DNA from: Bacteroidales bacterium
GTDB taxonomy: Bacteria; Bacteroidota; Bacteroidia; Bacteroidales; UBA4417
NCBI GenBank assembly: GCA_030654075.1
Contig: JAURYB010000132.1
Span: 1-32,548, forward strand
DNA length: 32,548 nt
Reading direction: 5' to 3'
Positions 1-7,505 of this stretch are shown here, one piece after another; position 1 is the first letter of the stretch; each line of letters opens with the position of its first letter. Under the pieces are notes generated by a model. It did not search any database. It worked only from the letters and a program-made list of their open reading frames with translations, and had not been told where the DNA came from. Position numbers and translations under genes: made by a program.

Positions 1-2
1 CC

Positions 3-458
3 TATTTATATACTGATTATGGAAATCAGATAAACTTTAGAATAGGTGCTGAAGCCGAATTTATACTCCCTTTTAACAAAAGTAAATGGGGAATTATTTT
101 TGATCCAAGCTATCAGTATTTTAACTCCAGTGGGCAGTCGGGTTTGGGAACAAAAAAAATTAATTATCAATCCATTGAATTCCCGATAGGTTTGCGGCAT
201 AGTTTCTTTTTCAATGAAAATCTGAAGATTTTCGTAAATGCTTTTTTCATTCCAGCCACCAGCATTGATTTTAATTCAACTATATCAGATCTGGAGATTA
301 AAACCTGGATTAGCACGGCTTTTGGTAGTGGAGTAGCATATAAAAAATTAAGTGCTGAAGTGAGATATTATACCAATAGAGAATTGTTAATCAAATATTT
401 ATACTGGACTACAGATTATCGCAGGCTTTCGCTCATTCTTGGGTACAGAATATTTTAG
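3..458 (+). CDS. Outer-membrane beta-barrel protein, C-terminal part (5' cut by window)
   Basis: The reading frame is open from the first bases of the window and ends at TAG 456-458, so the start lies outside. About 151 residues are visible. They form alternating polar and aromatic strands (for example AEFILPF, WGIIFDPSYQYF, AEVRYYTNREL, LSLILGYRIF) and end in a terminal Phe, as is usual for Bacteroidota outer-membrane beta-barrels of the porin/OmpW-like type. An apparent TTG start at 144 falls inside this continuous frame and is not the real start. The ligand and role are unknown. It could be a general barrel-domain protein or the end of a PorT-like protein; the visible part does not decide. 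No partner gene is visible upstream, and the rpsF promoter follows after about 70 bases. Confidence 0.6.
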   Translation, partial: YLYTDYGNQINFRIGAEAEFILPFNKSKWGIIFDPSYQYFNSSGQSGLGTKKINYQSIEFPIGLRHSFFFNENLKIFVNAFFIPATSIDFNSTISDLEIKTWISTAFGSGVAYKKLSAEVRYYTNRELLIKYLYWTTDYRRLSLILGYRIF

Positions 459-527
459 TTTTTCTGTTTTTACTTTATCCGGAAACATCAAAATTGTGAT
501 TTTTCTAAAGATATATGTACTGAGTTG

Positions 528-557
528 TTTGTTACTCCAAAAGAATTTGTACCTTTG
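528..557 (+). promoter_or_regulatory. Bacteroidota-type promoter of the rpsF operon
   Basis: TTTG (528-531), an 18-base spacer and TACCTTTG (550-557) match the Bacteroidota -33/-7 pattern (TTTG, TAnnTTTG). Transcription would start near 563, giving a leader of about 45 bases before rpsF. I saw no obvious S6:S18-binding leader structure in it. Confidence 0.7.
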
Positions 558-609
558 CACTCCATTTGTAAAAATCACGCATTACAATAACTAAAATAAA
601 GTAAAACAA

Positions 610-969
610 ATGATTAGACAGTACGAAGCCGTTTTCATTATGACTCCCGTTTTATCTGATGAACAGATGAAGGAAACGGTAAGCAAGTTCCAGAAGTTCC
701 TAAATGACAAAGGGGCTACAATTATTAACGACGACAATTGGGGTTTACGTAAGTTAGCTTACCCTATTCAGAAAAAATCGACCGGGTTTTATCACCAGTT
801 CGAATTTCTTGCTGAAGGTAACCTGATCAACGATTTCGAAATCGCCATGAAACGTGACGAGCGCATACTTCGCTTTCTCACAGTCGTTTGCGACAAACAC
901 GCTGTTGCATACAGCGCTAAACGTCGTGCTAAAAAAGCTGAAAAAGCTGCAGAGAAAGCACAGGCTTAA
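610..969 (+). CDS. rpsF: 30S ribosomal protein S6 (bS6)
   Basis: This 119-residue protein has the standard bS6 start ([19 protein letters not shown]), the conserved [18 protein letters not shown] segment and an Ala/Lys-rich tail. bS6 binds the 30S platform as a heterodimer with bS18, which is encoded next. The ATG at 610 follows an A-rich stretch with no Shine-Dalgarno sequence, as expected in this phylum. It is the first gene of rpsF-rpsR-rplI; ssb, which sits between rpsF and rpsR in many other bacteria, is absent. In Bacteroidota, bS6, bS18 and bS21 are known to form the pocket that hides the anti-Shine-Dalgarno end of 16S rRNA. That makes this operon relevant to the phylum's unusual translation initiation. 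Confidence 0.97.
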   Translation: MIRQYEAVFIMTPVLSDEQMKETVSKFQKFLNDKGATIINDDNWGLRKLAYPIQKKSTGFYHQFEFLAEGNLINDFEIAMKRDERILRFLTVVCDKHAVAYSAKRRAKKAEKAAEKAQA

Positions 970-993
970 TTGTAACCCTAAAAAATCAGAAAA

Positions 994-1266
994 ATGGCCA
1001 CACAAGGAAATTCGGATATCAAATACCTGACTCCCATTACGGTTGACGTCAAAAAGAAAAAATACTGCCGTTTCAAAAAGAGCGGTATTAAGTACATTGA
1101 TTACAAAGATGCAGACTTCTTGCTCAAGTTTATTAACGAGCAGGGTAAGATTTTACCACGCCGGTTAACCGGAACAAGTACCAAGTATCAGCGCAAAGTA
1201 GCCCAGGCTGTTAAACGTGCCCGTCACTTGTCGTTATTACCTTACGTTGCAGATTTATTAAAATAG
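994..1266 (+). CDS. rpsR: 30S ribosomal protein S18 (bS18)
   Basis: The 90-residue product carries the bS18 core: [20 protein letters not shown], then [19 protein letters not shown] and [21 protein letters not shown]. bS18 pairs with bS6 on the 30S platform. Only one Cys is visible, so this is not a zinc-ribbon form. It starts 24 bases after the rpsF stop, without a Shine-Dalgarno sequence, and is surely co-transcribed with rpsF. Its stop TAG (1264-1266) lies directly before the AGGAGG that serves rplI. Confidence 0.97.
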   Translation: MATQGNSDIKYLTPITVDVKKKKYCRFKKSGIKYIDYKDADFLLKFINEQGKILPRRLTGTSTKYQRKVAQAVKRARHLSLLPYVADLLK

Positions 1267-1267
1267 T

Positions 1268-1273
1268 AGGAGG
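1268..1273 (+). promoter_or_regulatory. Perfect Shine-Dalgarno AGGAGG before rplI
   Basis: AGGAGG lies 5 bases before the rplI ATG (1279). It is complementary to the canonical 16S rRNA tail. The other gene starts I inspected here (rpsF, rpsR, the TrmH-like gene, upp, dnaX, mtgA, the toxin and antitoxin, the saccharopine dehydrogenase and hexosaminidase genes) lack such a motif. This site therefore stands out. Confidence 0.8.
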
Positions 1274-1278
1274 CTCCA

Positions 1279-1728
1279 ATGGAAATTATACTCAAAAAGG
1301 ATGTAACCAACGTAGGTTACGCACACGATGTTGTGACAGTTAAAGACGGCTTTGCGCGCAATTTTCTTATTCCCCAGGGACATGCTGTAATGGCAACCGT
1401 ACCAAACAGGAAAATTAATGCCGAAGATCTCCGTCAGAAATCATTCAAAGCTCAGAAAACCAAGAAAGAAGCTGAATTAGTTGCTCAGTCACTTGAGAAC
1501 ATTACAGTGAAAATCGGAGCTAAAGCTGCTGAAACCGGAAAAATTTACGGATCAGTCAATGCAATACAAATTGCGGATGCACTGCGCGAGCAATTCAAAA
1601 TTGATATCGATCGTAAGAAAATCCATGTTGATGGCGAATCCATCAAAGAAACCGGCAGCTATACTGCCAGTATCCGTCTTCACAAGGATCTGCTTGTAAA
1701 CATCAATTTCGAGGTTATTGCTGAATAA
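1279..1728 (+). CDS. rplI: 50S ribosomal protein L9 (bL9)
   Basis: The protein has 149 residues, the usual bL9 length. The N-terminal RNA-binding domain is typical (MEIILKKDVTNVGYAHDVVTVKDGFARNFLIPQGHA). A charged connecting helix follows at about 45-75. The C-terminal domain contains GKIYGSVNAIQIADAL and ends IRLHKDLLVNINFEVIAE. bL9 binds 23S rRNA near the L1 stalk and helps maintain frame. It is the third gene of the operon, 12 bases after rpsR, and the only one with a strong Shine-Dalgarno sequence. An intrinsic terminator follows at 1761-1789. Confidence 0.97.
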   Translation: MEIILKKDVTNVGYAHDVVTVKDGFARNFLIPQGHAVMATVPNRKINAEDLRQKSFKAQKTKKEAELVAQSLENITVKIGAKAAETGKIYGSVNAIQIADALREQFKIDIDRKKIHVDGESIKETGSYTASIRLHKDLLVNINFEVIAE

Positions 1729-1760
1729 AAGTAACCTTGCAACAATATTATTGTTAATTT

Positions 1761-1789
1761 AATCCCGGATTATTCCGGGATTTTTTTTT
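1761..1789 (+). terminator. Intrinsic terminator of the rpsF-rpsR-rplI operon
   Basis: AATCCCGG (1761-1768), loop ATTATT and CCGGGATT (1775-1782) form a perfect 8-bp stem that runs into a T tract ending at 1789. It lies 32 bases after the rplI stop. Confidence 0.9.
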
Positions 1790-1812
1790 GCACTGAACTA
1801 ACCTCCATTACT

Positions 1813-2598
1813 ATGATTTCACACAACCAGATTAAATATATCAACTCCCTGAAAATAAAGAAATTCAGGCAGTTAAATAAAGCGTTTATCGTTGAAGGAG
1901 AAAAAGGGGTGGATGAACTGCTCAGAAGTTCGTTACAAACTTTAAAAATATACGCATTGCCAGAATGGCTTGATAAGAATATTTCATTTCTGAAAAGGAA
2001 GAACATTGAACTTCAGGAAATATCAGAAATTGAACTCCATAAAATTACAGACCTTATTACCCCAAACCAGGTATTGGCAATTGCCGAAATACCTGCGGCC
2101 ACATTACCTGCCCCATCTGAATTTTCAGGCATGACACTTGCCCTGGATGGAATCCGTGATCCCGGCAACATGGGAACGATGATCCGTACAGCCGATTGGT
2201 TCGGAATCAGTAAAATCATCTGCTCATCCGACTCAGTTGATATGTATAATCCAAAAGTTGTACAGGCAACGATGGGATCATTCAGCCGGGTGAATGTTTT
2301 TTATATCAATCTTCCTGATTTCTTTAAAAGTCTGCCGGCTGAAATTCCCGTATTCGGAGCTTTGCTCGAAGGCCCCGACATTACTCAAAAAGCGTTTACA
2401 CGCCCCGGGATAGTGCTGATTGGCAGCGAATCGCATGGAATTTCAGGAAGTTTAATCCCATTCATCAACGAGCCGCTTCATATTCCTCATTTTTCGGTTT
2501 CAGGAACGGAAAATCATGCCGAATCGTTGAATGCTTCAATAGCCAATGGAATCATATGTTACGAAATTTGCAAACAGCTTTATAAAAATATTTTTTGA
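1813..2598 (+). CDS. TrmH/SpoU-family RNA methyltransferase
   Basis: This 261-residue protein has the two-part SpoU layout. An N-terminal substrate-binding domain (about 1-95, with AFIVEGEKGVDELL) is followed by a SPOUT methyltransferase domain. Motif 1 is DPGNMGTMIRTADWFG (116-131, including Arg125). Motif 2 is LIGSESHGIS (202-211). Motif 3 is IPHFSVSGTENHAESLNASI (224-243), with a few more residues than the common form between IP and ESLN. Such enzymes 2'-O-methylate ribose in rRNA or tRNA using S-adenosylmethionine and a trefoil knot. The exact target cannot be told from sequence; RlmB-like 23S rRNA methylation is one possibility. The gene begins 24 bases after the L9 terminator, so it probably has its own promoter. 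Confidence 0.9.
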   Translation: MISHNQIKYINSLKIKKFRQLNKAFIVEGEKGVDELLRSSLQTLKIYALPEWLDKNISFLKRKNIELQEISEIELHKITDLITPNQVLAIAEIPAATLPAPSEFSGMTLALDGIRDPGNMGTMIRTADWFGISKIICSSDSVDMYNPKVVQATMGSFSRVNVFYINLPDFFKSLPAEIPVFGALLEGPDITQKAFTRPGIVLIGSESHGISGSLIPFINEPLHIPHFSVSGTENHAESLNASIANGIICYEICKQLYKNIF

Positions 2599-2638
2599 TT
2601 TCTTAGGTATTTTATGTAAAATTCACTAATTTTTTGCT

Positions 2639-2646
2639 TAAATTTG
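2639..2646 (+). promoter_or_regulatory. Putative -7 promoter element (TAAATTTG)
   Basis: TAAATTTG matches TAnnTTTG. No clear TTTG lies at the -33 position. The element overlaps the TTG at 2644 that could be taken as the start of the next gene. If it is used, transcription begins near 2653 and the real start must be downstream (GTG 2674 or ATG 2725). Confidence 0.5.
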
Positions 2647-2673
2647 TATGTTAAACATAAAAACCAAAACACC

Positions 2674-4188
2674 GTGGCCCCATTATCAAAACTTATAAAT
2701 TATCATATAGAGGAACTGAAAAGGATGGAAAACCTTTCAGAAAGAACAAAAAATGTATGCATTGAAGGCTCTCTGGATACATTGTTCAAAATCCTCTATT
2801 ATTCCCTTGAACAGAATACTTTCCGCGATATAAGGAATTGTGGCCTTAAGACTGACATCGAATTAATAAATCTTTCAAAGAAGTACCTGAGTATCTCAGG
2901 ACTTACACTCGAAGATTTGAGAATGAACGAACCATTACTGGGATTTGAGGATTTTAAACTTTTCTGCTATGTAAACTTTAAAGTTCCTTCCGAAGTAACT
3001 GAATCATACAAAGCAGCGTTTATTTCGAAAAATTTTCCTTTCTTCAGTTATGTACAAACCATGATCAAATATATTTTAAATGATCGTGAGCAGTATATCT
3101 TCAACAACAACTATGGCTTCGTCGAAAAGTCAACGAAACGTACATTACAAGCCATTGGCGACCACTACAGCATTACACGCGAAAGAGTACGCCAGATCTC
3201 ACAAAAAGTGCCTGACAAGGTATTTAATGCAATTACAAAGATTTCACATCGCTTTGTAAATATTGATAAGCACTTTGATTATGGGTTGGACCTGAAAAAA
3301 GAAATTATAGTCATCAACCAGGAACTGGTTGATGAGATAAACAGGAACGAAAACCTGACATATACAGGTAAACTTTATTCCCTTGTGTTTTCAGGAATTT
3401 TTCAACGCTATTTTATCAGCACACAAAGTATCGAAAACAATTATCAGCATTATTACCTGGTAAGCCGTAAATATAAAGAAGTATTCGACTTCAGGACATT
3501 TATTATTGACATTGAAGAACGCAATTCAACTCGTATGATCAATGATGTACCTGTTGACTTACTTAGTTATCTGAACCATTTTGTTTTGCCCGGGCAAATA
3601 GTAAACGACAGGCTTAAACAAATTTGCAAACGTATGGTAACAGAAGAATTTGGTCTTGGATACGATAAGACTTACATTGTTTTCAGACGCAATTCGCTGG
3701 TAAAGCTCTCAGAACATATTATAAGCATTCTTCAAGCCGTTGGACGCCCGATGAAACTTACCGAAATATGTAAAGAGCTGAAAACCCGTTCAAAGCGCAT
3801 TCCACCTAACATTGAATCCTTACGGTCGTCAATTTTGAGTATTGAAGAGGTAGCGGCAATAGGTAAAACCAGCACCTATGCACTCAAGGAATGGGATATG
3901 GTGAAAACCGGTACCATCAAAGAACTGGTTAAAGAATTCCTGGAATCATCCGCTGAGCCAAAACATATTTCAGAAATAGCTTCGTACGTAAATAAGTTCA
4001 GGAAAACTACGGATAAAAACATCCTTTCAAACCTGAAACTTGATAAAACAAACACCTATGTATTCTTTAAGCTCGGCTACATCGGTTTAAAATACAAACA
4101 GTATAAAAATATTCAGATTCAAAGCGATAAGAAAACCAGGGGCAGGAAACCTAAGACTACTGCTGATAACCAGTTAAATTTGCTTTAA
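2674..4188 (+). CDS. Large DNA-binding protein: alpha-CTD-like, sigma-region-4-like and tandem HARE-HTH-like domains
   Basis: This protein has about 504 residues counted from GTG 2674. The frame is open from TTG 2644, but that codon lies in a likely promoter element. Four parts can be seen. Residues about 30-75 (TFRDIRNCGLKTDIELINLS) resemble the helix-hairpin-helix of the RNA polymerase alpha C-terminal domain. Residues about 155-180 (YSITRERVRQISQKV) match the recognition-helix pattern of sigma-70 region 4. Residues about 345-410 and 413-475 look like two winged helices of the HARE-HTH type (ILQAVGRPMKLTEICKEL; FLESSAEPKHISEIASYV). The tail KKTRGRKPK (486-494) resembles an AT-hook. I infer a nucleoid- or RNA-polymerase-associated regulator; its target is unknown. 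It is a single gene bounded by a putative promoter and a terminator. Confidence 0.7.
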   Translation: MAPLSKLINYHIEELKRMENLSERTKNVCIEGSLDTLFKILYYSLEQNTFRDIRNCGLKTDIELINLSKKYLSISGLTLEDLRMNEPLLGFEDFKLFCYVNFKVPSEVTESYKAAFISKNFPFFSYVQTMIKYILNDREQYIFNNNYGFVEKSTKRTLQAIGDHYSITRERVRQISQKVPDKVFNAITKISHRFVNIDKHFDYGLDLKKEIIVINQELVDEINRNENLTYTGKLYSLVFSGIFQRYFISTQSIENNYQHYYLVSRKYKEVFDFRTFIIDIEERNSTRMINDVPVDLLSYLNHFVLPGQIVNDRLKQICKRMVTEEFGLGYDKTYIVFRRNSLVKLSEHIISILQAVGRPMKLTEICKELKTRSKRIPPNIESLRSSILSIEEVAAIGKTSTYALKEWDMVKTGTIKELVKEFLESSAEPKHISEIASYVNKFRKTTDKNILSNLKLDKTNTYVFFKLGYIGLKYKQYKNIQIQSDKKTRGRKPKTTADNQLNLL

Positions 4189-4235
4189 CTTTTTTCAAAG
4201 GTTAAATATTCACACGATAGTATACTGACATCCGG

Positions 4236-4261
4236 AGCTGCTGAAAGGCAGCTTTTTTTTT
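4236..4261 (+). terminator. Intrinsic terminator after the multi-HTH gene
   Basis: AGCTGC (4236-4241), loop TGAAAG and GCAGCT (4248-4253) form a perfect 6-bp stem followed by a run of T to 4261. It lies 47 bases past the stop at 4188. The remaining gap up to 4389 shows nothing I can call. Confidence 0.85.
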
Positions 4262-4389
4262 AACTTGCGGGGCAATCGAAAATGACCGAAGAATATCGAG
4301 CGAAGAAGATTCATTTAGAATTTGCATAAATGCTATTTATTTGTTTATCAATAACATAAAGCATAATTACTTATGTCACTTTCATAAGT

Positions 4390-4422
4390 TTTGCATTCCC
4401 GGCTGGTTTTATTGTACCTTCG
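4390..4422 (+). promoter_or_regulatory. Bacteroidota-type promoter of the DEAD-box helicase gene
   Basis: TTTG (4390-4393), a 21-base spacer and TACCTTCG (4415-4422) fit the phylum's -33/-7 pattern with one C for T. Transcription near 4429 would leave a leader of about 18 bases before TTG 4447, which supports that start. Confidence 0.6.
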
Positions 4423-4446
4423 CCAAATACAAATAAAAGCAATAAA

Positions 4447-5754
4447 TTGATTAAAAAAATACTGCAGACGCTGAACATCGAAGCTCTGAACACAATGCAG
4501 CTAGCTGCCGCAGAAGCCATCAGCAAACATAAAAACATTATTTTACTTTCACCCACCGGTTCAGGAAAAACGCTTGCTTTCCTTTTGCCTGTTTTAGCCA
4601 GCCTTGAAAAGGACAATAATAAAGTTCAGGCTATGGTTATTACGCCTTCGCGTGAATTAGCTCTCCAGATAGAAGATGTTTTCAAATCGATGAATACCGG
4701 GCTTAAAGTGAGTTGTTGTTACGGCGGGCATAAAATGAGCGTTGAGAAGAATAATCTTCTGGAACCTCCTGCTATCCTTGTAGGAACTCCCGGACGCATT
4801 CTGGATCATATCTCACGCAATAACTTTAATACGGATGGAATTCATACACTTATTCTCGATGAGTTTGACAAATCACTTGAACTGGGCTTCCAGTCGGAAA
4901 TGTCAGCTATTATTGAAACCCTGGGTGGTGTTAAAAAACGTATACTGACTTCTGCAACCAAAGCGCTTGAAATCCCGGCATTTACAGGCATTACGGAACC
5001 GTTTATTATTGACTATTTAAACGAAAGCCAGGTTGTTCAAGGACTCCGTTGTAATATTGTACGATCGGACCATAAAGATAAATTATCAACTCTATTCCAA
5101 TTGTTATGTCACCTGGGAGGCGAACAGACATTGGTGTTTTGCAATCACCGGGAGGCTGCTCAACGGGTGAGCGATTCGTTAACGGATAGCCAGGTTGTAA
5201 ATGAATATTTTCATGGTGGGCTGGAGCAGCATATCCGGGAACGCGTGCTGGGGAAATTCAGGAATGGAAGCTGCAATATACTGGTATGTACCGACCTGGC
5301 TTCGCGCGGATTGGATATTCCGGATATAAAACATGTGATTCACTATCATCTTCCGCCAAATGAAGAAGGATATATTCACCGCAACGGACGCACAGCCCGG
5401 ATGAATGCTGAAGGCGATTCGTACCTGATTTTGAGTGCTGATGAAACAGTGCCAGCTTATATAAAAGATGAGCTCAACATTATCGAATTGCCTGATACCA
5501 GGATCTTACCGATAAAACCACTGTGGGGAACTTTATATATTGGTAAAGGCAAAAAAGATAAGCTGAACAAAGTAGATATTGTTGGATTTCTGATGCAAAA
5601 AGGCAAACTTCAAAAAGACGAAATCGGGTTGATAGAGGTGAAAGATTTCTTTTCGTATGTAGCTGTTAAACGAAACAGGATCAACGAATTGCTGCGAACA
5701 ATCCGCGATGAAAAGATTAAAAACAAGAAGACAGTGATTGAACTTTGTGATTAG
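4447..5754 (+). CDS. DEAD-box ATP-dependent RNA helicase, DbpA-like, with motif II DEFD
   Basis: The protein has 435 residues with a complete superfamily 2 helicase core: a Q-motif region (TMQLAAAEAI), motif I SPTGSGKT (35-42), TPSRELALQ (67-75), GTPGR (113-117), motif II DEFD (138-141), SAT (169-171), CTDLASRGLDIPD (281-293) and HRNGRTAR (311-318). Residues about 355-432 (LWGTLYIGKGKKDKLNKVDI) match the DbpA-type RNA-binding domain, which suggests a role in ribosome assembly or RNA remodelling. The third residue of motif II is Phe instead of Ala. The Asp-Glu pair that handles Mg-ATP is intact, so activity is expected. The start is TTG at 4447; no ATG lies upstream in frame, and the promoter fits. 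It converges on the ATP-grasp gene with only 33 bases between them. Confidence 0.92.
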   Translation: MIKKILQTLNIEALNTMQLAAAEAISKHKNIILLSPTGSGKTLAFLLPVLASLEKDNNKVQAMVITPSRELALQIEDVFKSMNTGLKVSCCYGGHKMSVEKNNLLEPPAILVGTPGRILDHISRNNFNTDGIHTLILDEFDKSLELGFQSEMSAIIETLGGVKKRILTSATKALEIPAFTGITEPFIIDYLNESQVVQGLRCNIVRSDHKDKLSTLFQLLCHLGGEQTLVFCNHREAAQRVSDSLTDSQVVNEYFHGGLEQHIRERVLGKFRNGSCNILVCTDLASRGLDIPDIKHVIHYHLPPNEEGYIHRNGRTARMNAEGDSYLILSADETVPAYIKDELNIIELPDTRILPIKPLWGTLYIGKGKKDKLNKVDIVGFLMQKGKLQKDEIGLIEVKDFFSYVAVKRNRINELLRTIRDEKIKNKKTVIELCD

Positions 5755-5787
5755 AAAATAAATCCAGGCAAGATTCCTGTGATTTGA

Positions 5788-6954
5788 TTATTTCACGTAT
5801 TCATTCAAATCCGACAACAGAATCCTGTTCAATTCTTCCATATTCTGCTTCCGTGTTTCACAAAAAAGGAAGCCGAATAGAGGGAATTTCTTATAATCTG
5901 TCTTACGAAGTTCGAGTGGCTTTTCGAAATCCGACAGAAGTCTTTCATAATCAAATGACAATACATTCTTGCCTTCAATTCCGGTACTGTTATTTAAAAC
6001 GATGTTACTAAAAACAGCACCATCCATATCCTGTAAAATTAAGTTCCAGTCCGGTTCTTTTTGCTGGAATAAATATTCGTAAAGGTTTATTCCGAAAGCA
6101 TACCATGCCAGGTCAGGCGTGGAGCACCAGCCACCAAAACGAAGCGGGTTTACTTCGATAGGAGCAACCATACCATTTTCAGTAATACGCACTTCAACAT
6201 GAGCCGGAAAATTTCGAAGTTCAGCTCGTTTCCCAATTTCAGAGAGGAATGCAGCAAATGGGTTTTTAAAGCTTTCGATTATTTCTTTCGAAGTGATATA
6301 CACCCTGTCGTTCACATCGGCACCTGACGAAAAGATGTGTTTCATTATATTCATAACAACCGGCTTGCCATCTTTATTGAAATAACAATCTATGGCAAAT
6401 TCGTCTCCTTCAATACATTCTTCAATGATGAATTCACCCATATGCAGTACTTCTGGCGGATAGAGATTTTTGACCAGGTCAATTTCATTTTTAATGGAAC
6501 TAACTGTCTTTTTCCAATCTGCTGCAGATTCAACTTTATAAACGCCCAAACTGAAGAAACCAATGGCAGGCTTAATGATAAAAGGCAGAGGGAAAGTTGT
6601 GATATCCAGGATTTCCATATCATCAAGTTTCACTCCCCGGTAAAAATACGAAGGGAATAAATCGCTTATCAGATCACGAAAAAGGATTTTGTTTTTGAAT
6701 AGTTTGATCTTTCCAGGCAAGCTTGTGTGAGAAAGATTATTTTCAATCCAGCTGATTGAATTTTCGGAATTGGTGTAAAGCAATGGATTATCTGTACTGT
6801 TATAGATTGTAACAGCCTGTTCTTCAGAAAGAAGATTCAGATTCCGGTTAGATGTCAATTCATCAACAACAGAATTATGAATGACCGGTATCTGATTGAA
6901 TTCAAGTGTTTTAAGTAAAAATTCGGAGATATAGGGTTTATCGAGTATTATCAT
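5788..6954 (-). CDS. ATP-grasp domain protein, substrate unknown
   Basis: This 388-residue protein has an ATP-grasp fold. An N-terminal pre-ATP region (about 1-90) is followed by PFIIKPAIGFFSLGVYKV (124-141) with the ATP-binding Lys128. Next come IIEECIEGDEFAIDCYF (176-192), HVEVRITENG (252-261) and the metal-binding EVNPLRFGG (267-275). ATP-grasp enzymes join a carboxylate to an amine or thiol through an acyl phosphate. The C-terminal 100 residues are specific to this protein and give no clue to the substrate. No biosynthetic partner is adjacent: upstream lies a transposase gene 39 bases away, and downstream is the convergent helicase. It may be a peptide or amino-acid ligase. The ATP-grasp call is firm; the substrate is open. 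Confidence 0.85.
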   Translation of the reverse strand: MIILDKPYISEFLLKTLEFNQIPVIHNSVVDELTSNRNLNLLSEEQAVTIYNSTDNPLLYTNSENSISWIENNLSHTSLPGKIKLFKNKILFRDLISDLFPSYFYRGVKLDDMEILDITTFPLPFIIKPAIGFFSLGVYKVESAADWKKTVSSIKNEIDLVKNLYPPEVLHMGEFIIEECIEGDEFAIDCYFNKDGKPVVMNIMKHIFSSGADVNDRVYITSKEIIESFKNPFAAFLSEIGKRAELRNFPAHVEVRITENGMVAPIEVNPLRFGGWCSTPDLAWYAFGINLYEYLFQQKEPDWNLILQDMDGAVFSNIVLNNSTGIEGKNVLSFDYERLLSDFEKPLELRKTDYKKFPLFGFLFCETRKQNMEELNRILLSDLNEYVK

Positions 6955-6993
6955 TTAGAACTTGTTAGTACGTGTCATAAGATTTTTAATAGC

Positions 6994-7446
6994 CTAATCC
7001 CAAACATATCGTTCATCATATTCAACATTATATTTTTTCAGATATGACCTGTATTCATGCTGAAAATCTTTTTTCCTGTGGTGCTCATGCTGGTTTTCAA
7101 TATATGCAATCACCCTGTCAACTTGAGCCGGATTGACAGAGAATGCACCATATCCATCCTGCCAGTAAAAGTTATTAAGGGAATAATCTTTTGTTTTCAT
7201 CCATTTCGATGAATGTGCTTTAACTTCTTCTAGCAGTTTCATTAAAGCTATCTTTTTTGAGAGCATGCAAAGTATATGCACATGATCGGTATAACCTCCT
7301 ATTTTTATTGGATTACATTCGAGGTTGTTACATATTCCACCAAGGTAAGCATGAAGTTCCTGCTCATATGGCGAATGAATTATAGGAACCCGATATTTGG
7401 TGCTGAACACGATATGCAGGTAATTTTTAACCAGTGACTGTCCCAT
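6994..7446 (-). CDS. Y1-type (HUH) transposase, IS200/REP-associated family
   Basis: This 150-residue protein is a single-domain Y1 transposase. It opens with SLVKNYLHIVFSTKYRVPII, has the HUH metal-binding pair in DHVHIL (His55, His57) and the catalytic Tyr115 in AYIENQHEHH. The tail SYLKKYNVEYDERYVWD is common in this group. Y1 enzymes cut and join single-stranded DNA beside small hairpins. The gene looks intact. No TnpB partner is present. A set of hairpins and an inverted repeat lies directly upstream (7478-7623), as expected for a REP-associated (RAYT-like) transposase. It could instead be a solo IS200 copy; no second hairpin end is visible in the short 39-base gap on its other side. Confidence 0.88.
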   Translation of the reverse strand: MGQSLVKNYLHIVFSTKYRVPIIHSPYEQELHAYLGGICNNLECNPIKIGGYTDHVHILCMLSKKIALMKLLEEVKAHSSKWMKTKDYSLNNFYWQDGYGAFSVNPAQVDRVIAYIENQHEHHRKKDFQHEYRSYLKKYNVEYDERYVWD

Positions 7447-7479
7447 ATTCTAGTTCTTTAATATTATGATTAGTCTAAT

Positions 7480-7500
7480 ACGATGGACTACGGCCATCGT
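7480..7500. repeat. Small hairpin beside the transposase gene
   Basis: ACGATGG (7480-7486), loop ACTACGG and CCATCGT (7494-7500) form a perfect 7-bp stem, 33 bases upstream of the transposase start. It is a plausible Y1 recognition hairpin. Confidence 0.7.
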
Positions 7501-7505
7501 TGGTA

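Noticed and set aside
1741..1755. AACAAT-ATT-ATTGTT hairpin just before the rplI terminator
   Set aside because: Pure A/T stem with a 3-base loop; the GC-rich hairpin directly downstream explains termination.
4281..4328. A 15-codon ORF (MTEEYRAKKIHLEFA) between the terminator and the helicase promoter
   Set aside because: Very short, without promoter or terminator of its own, and within ordinary intergenic sequence.
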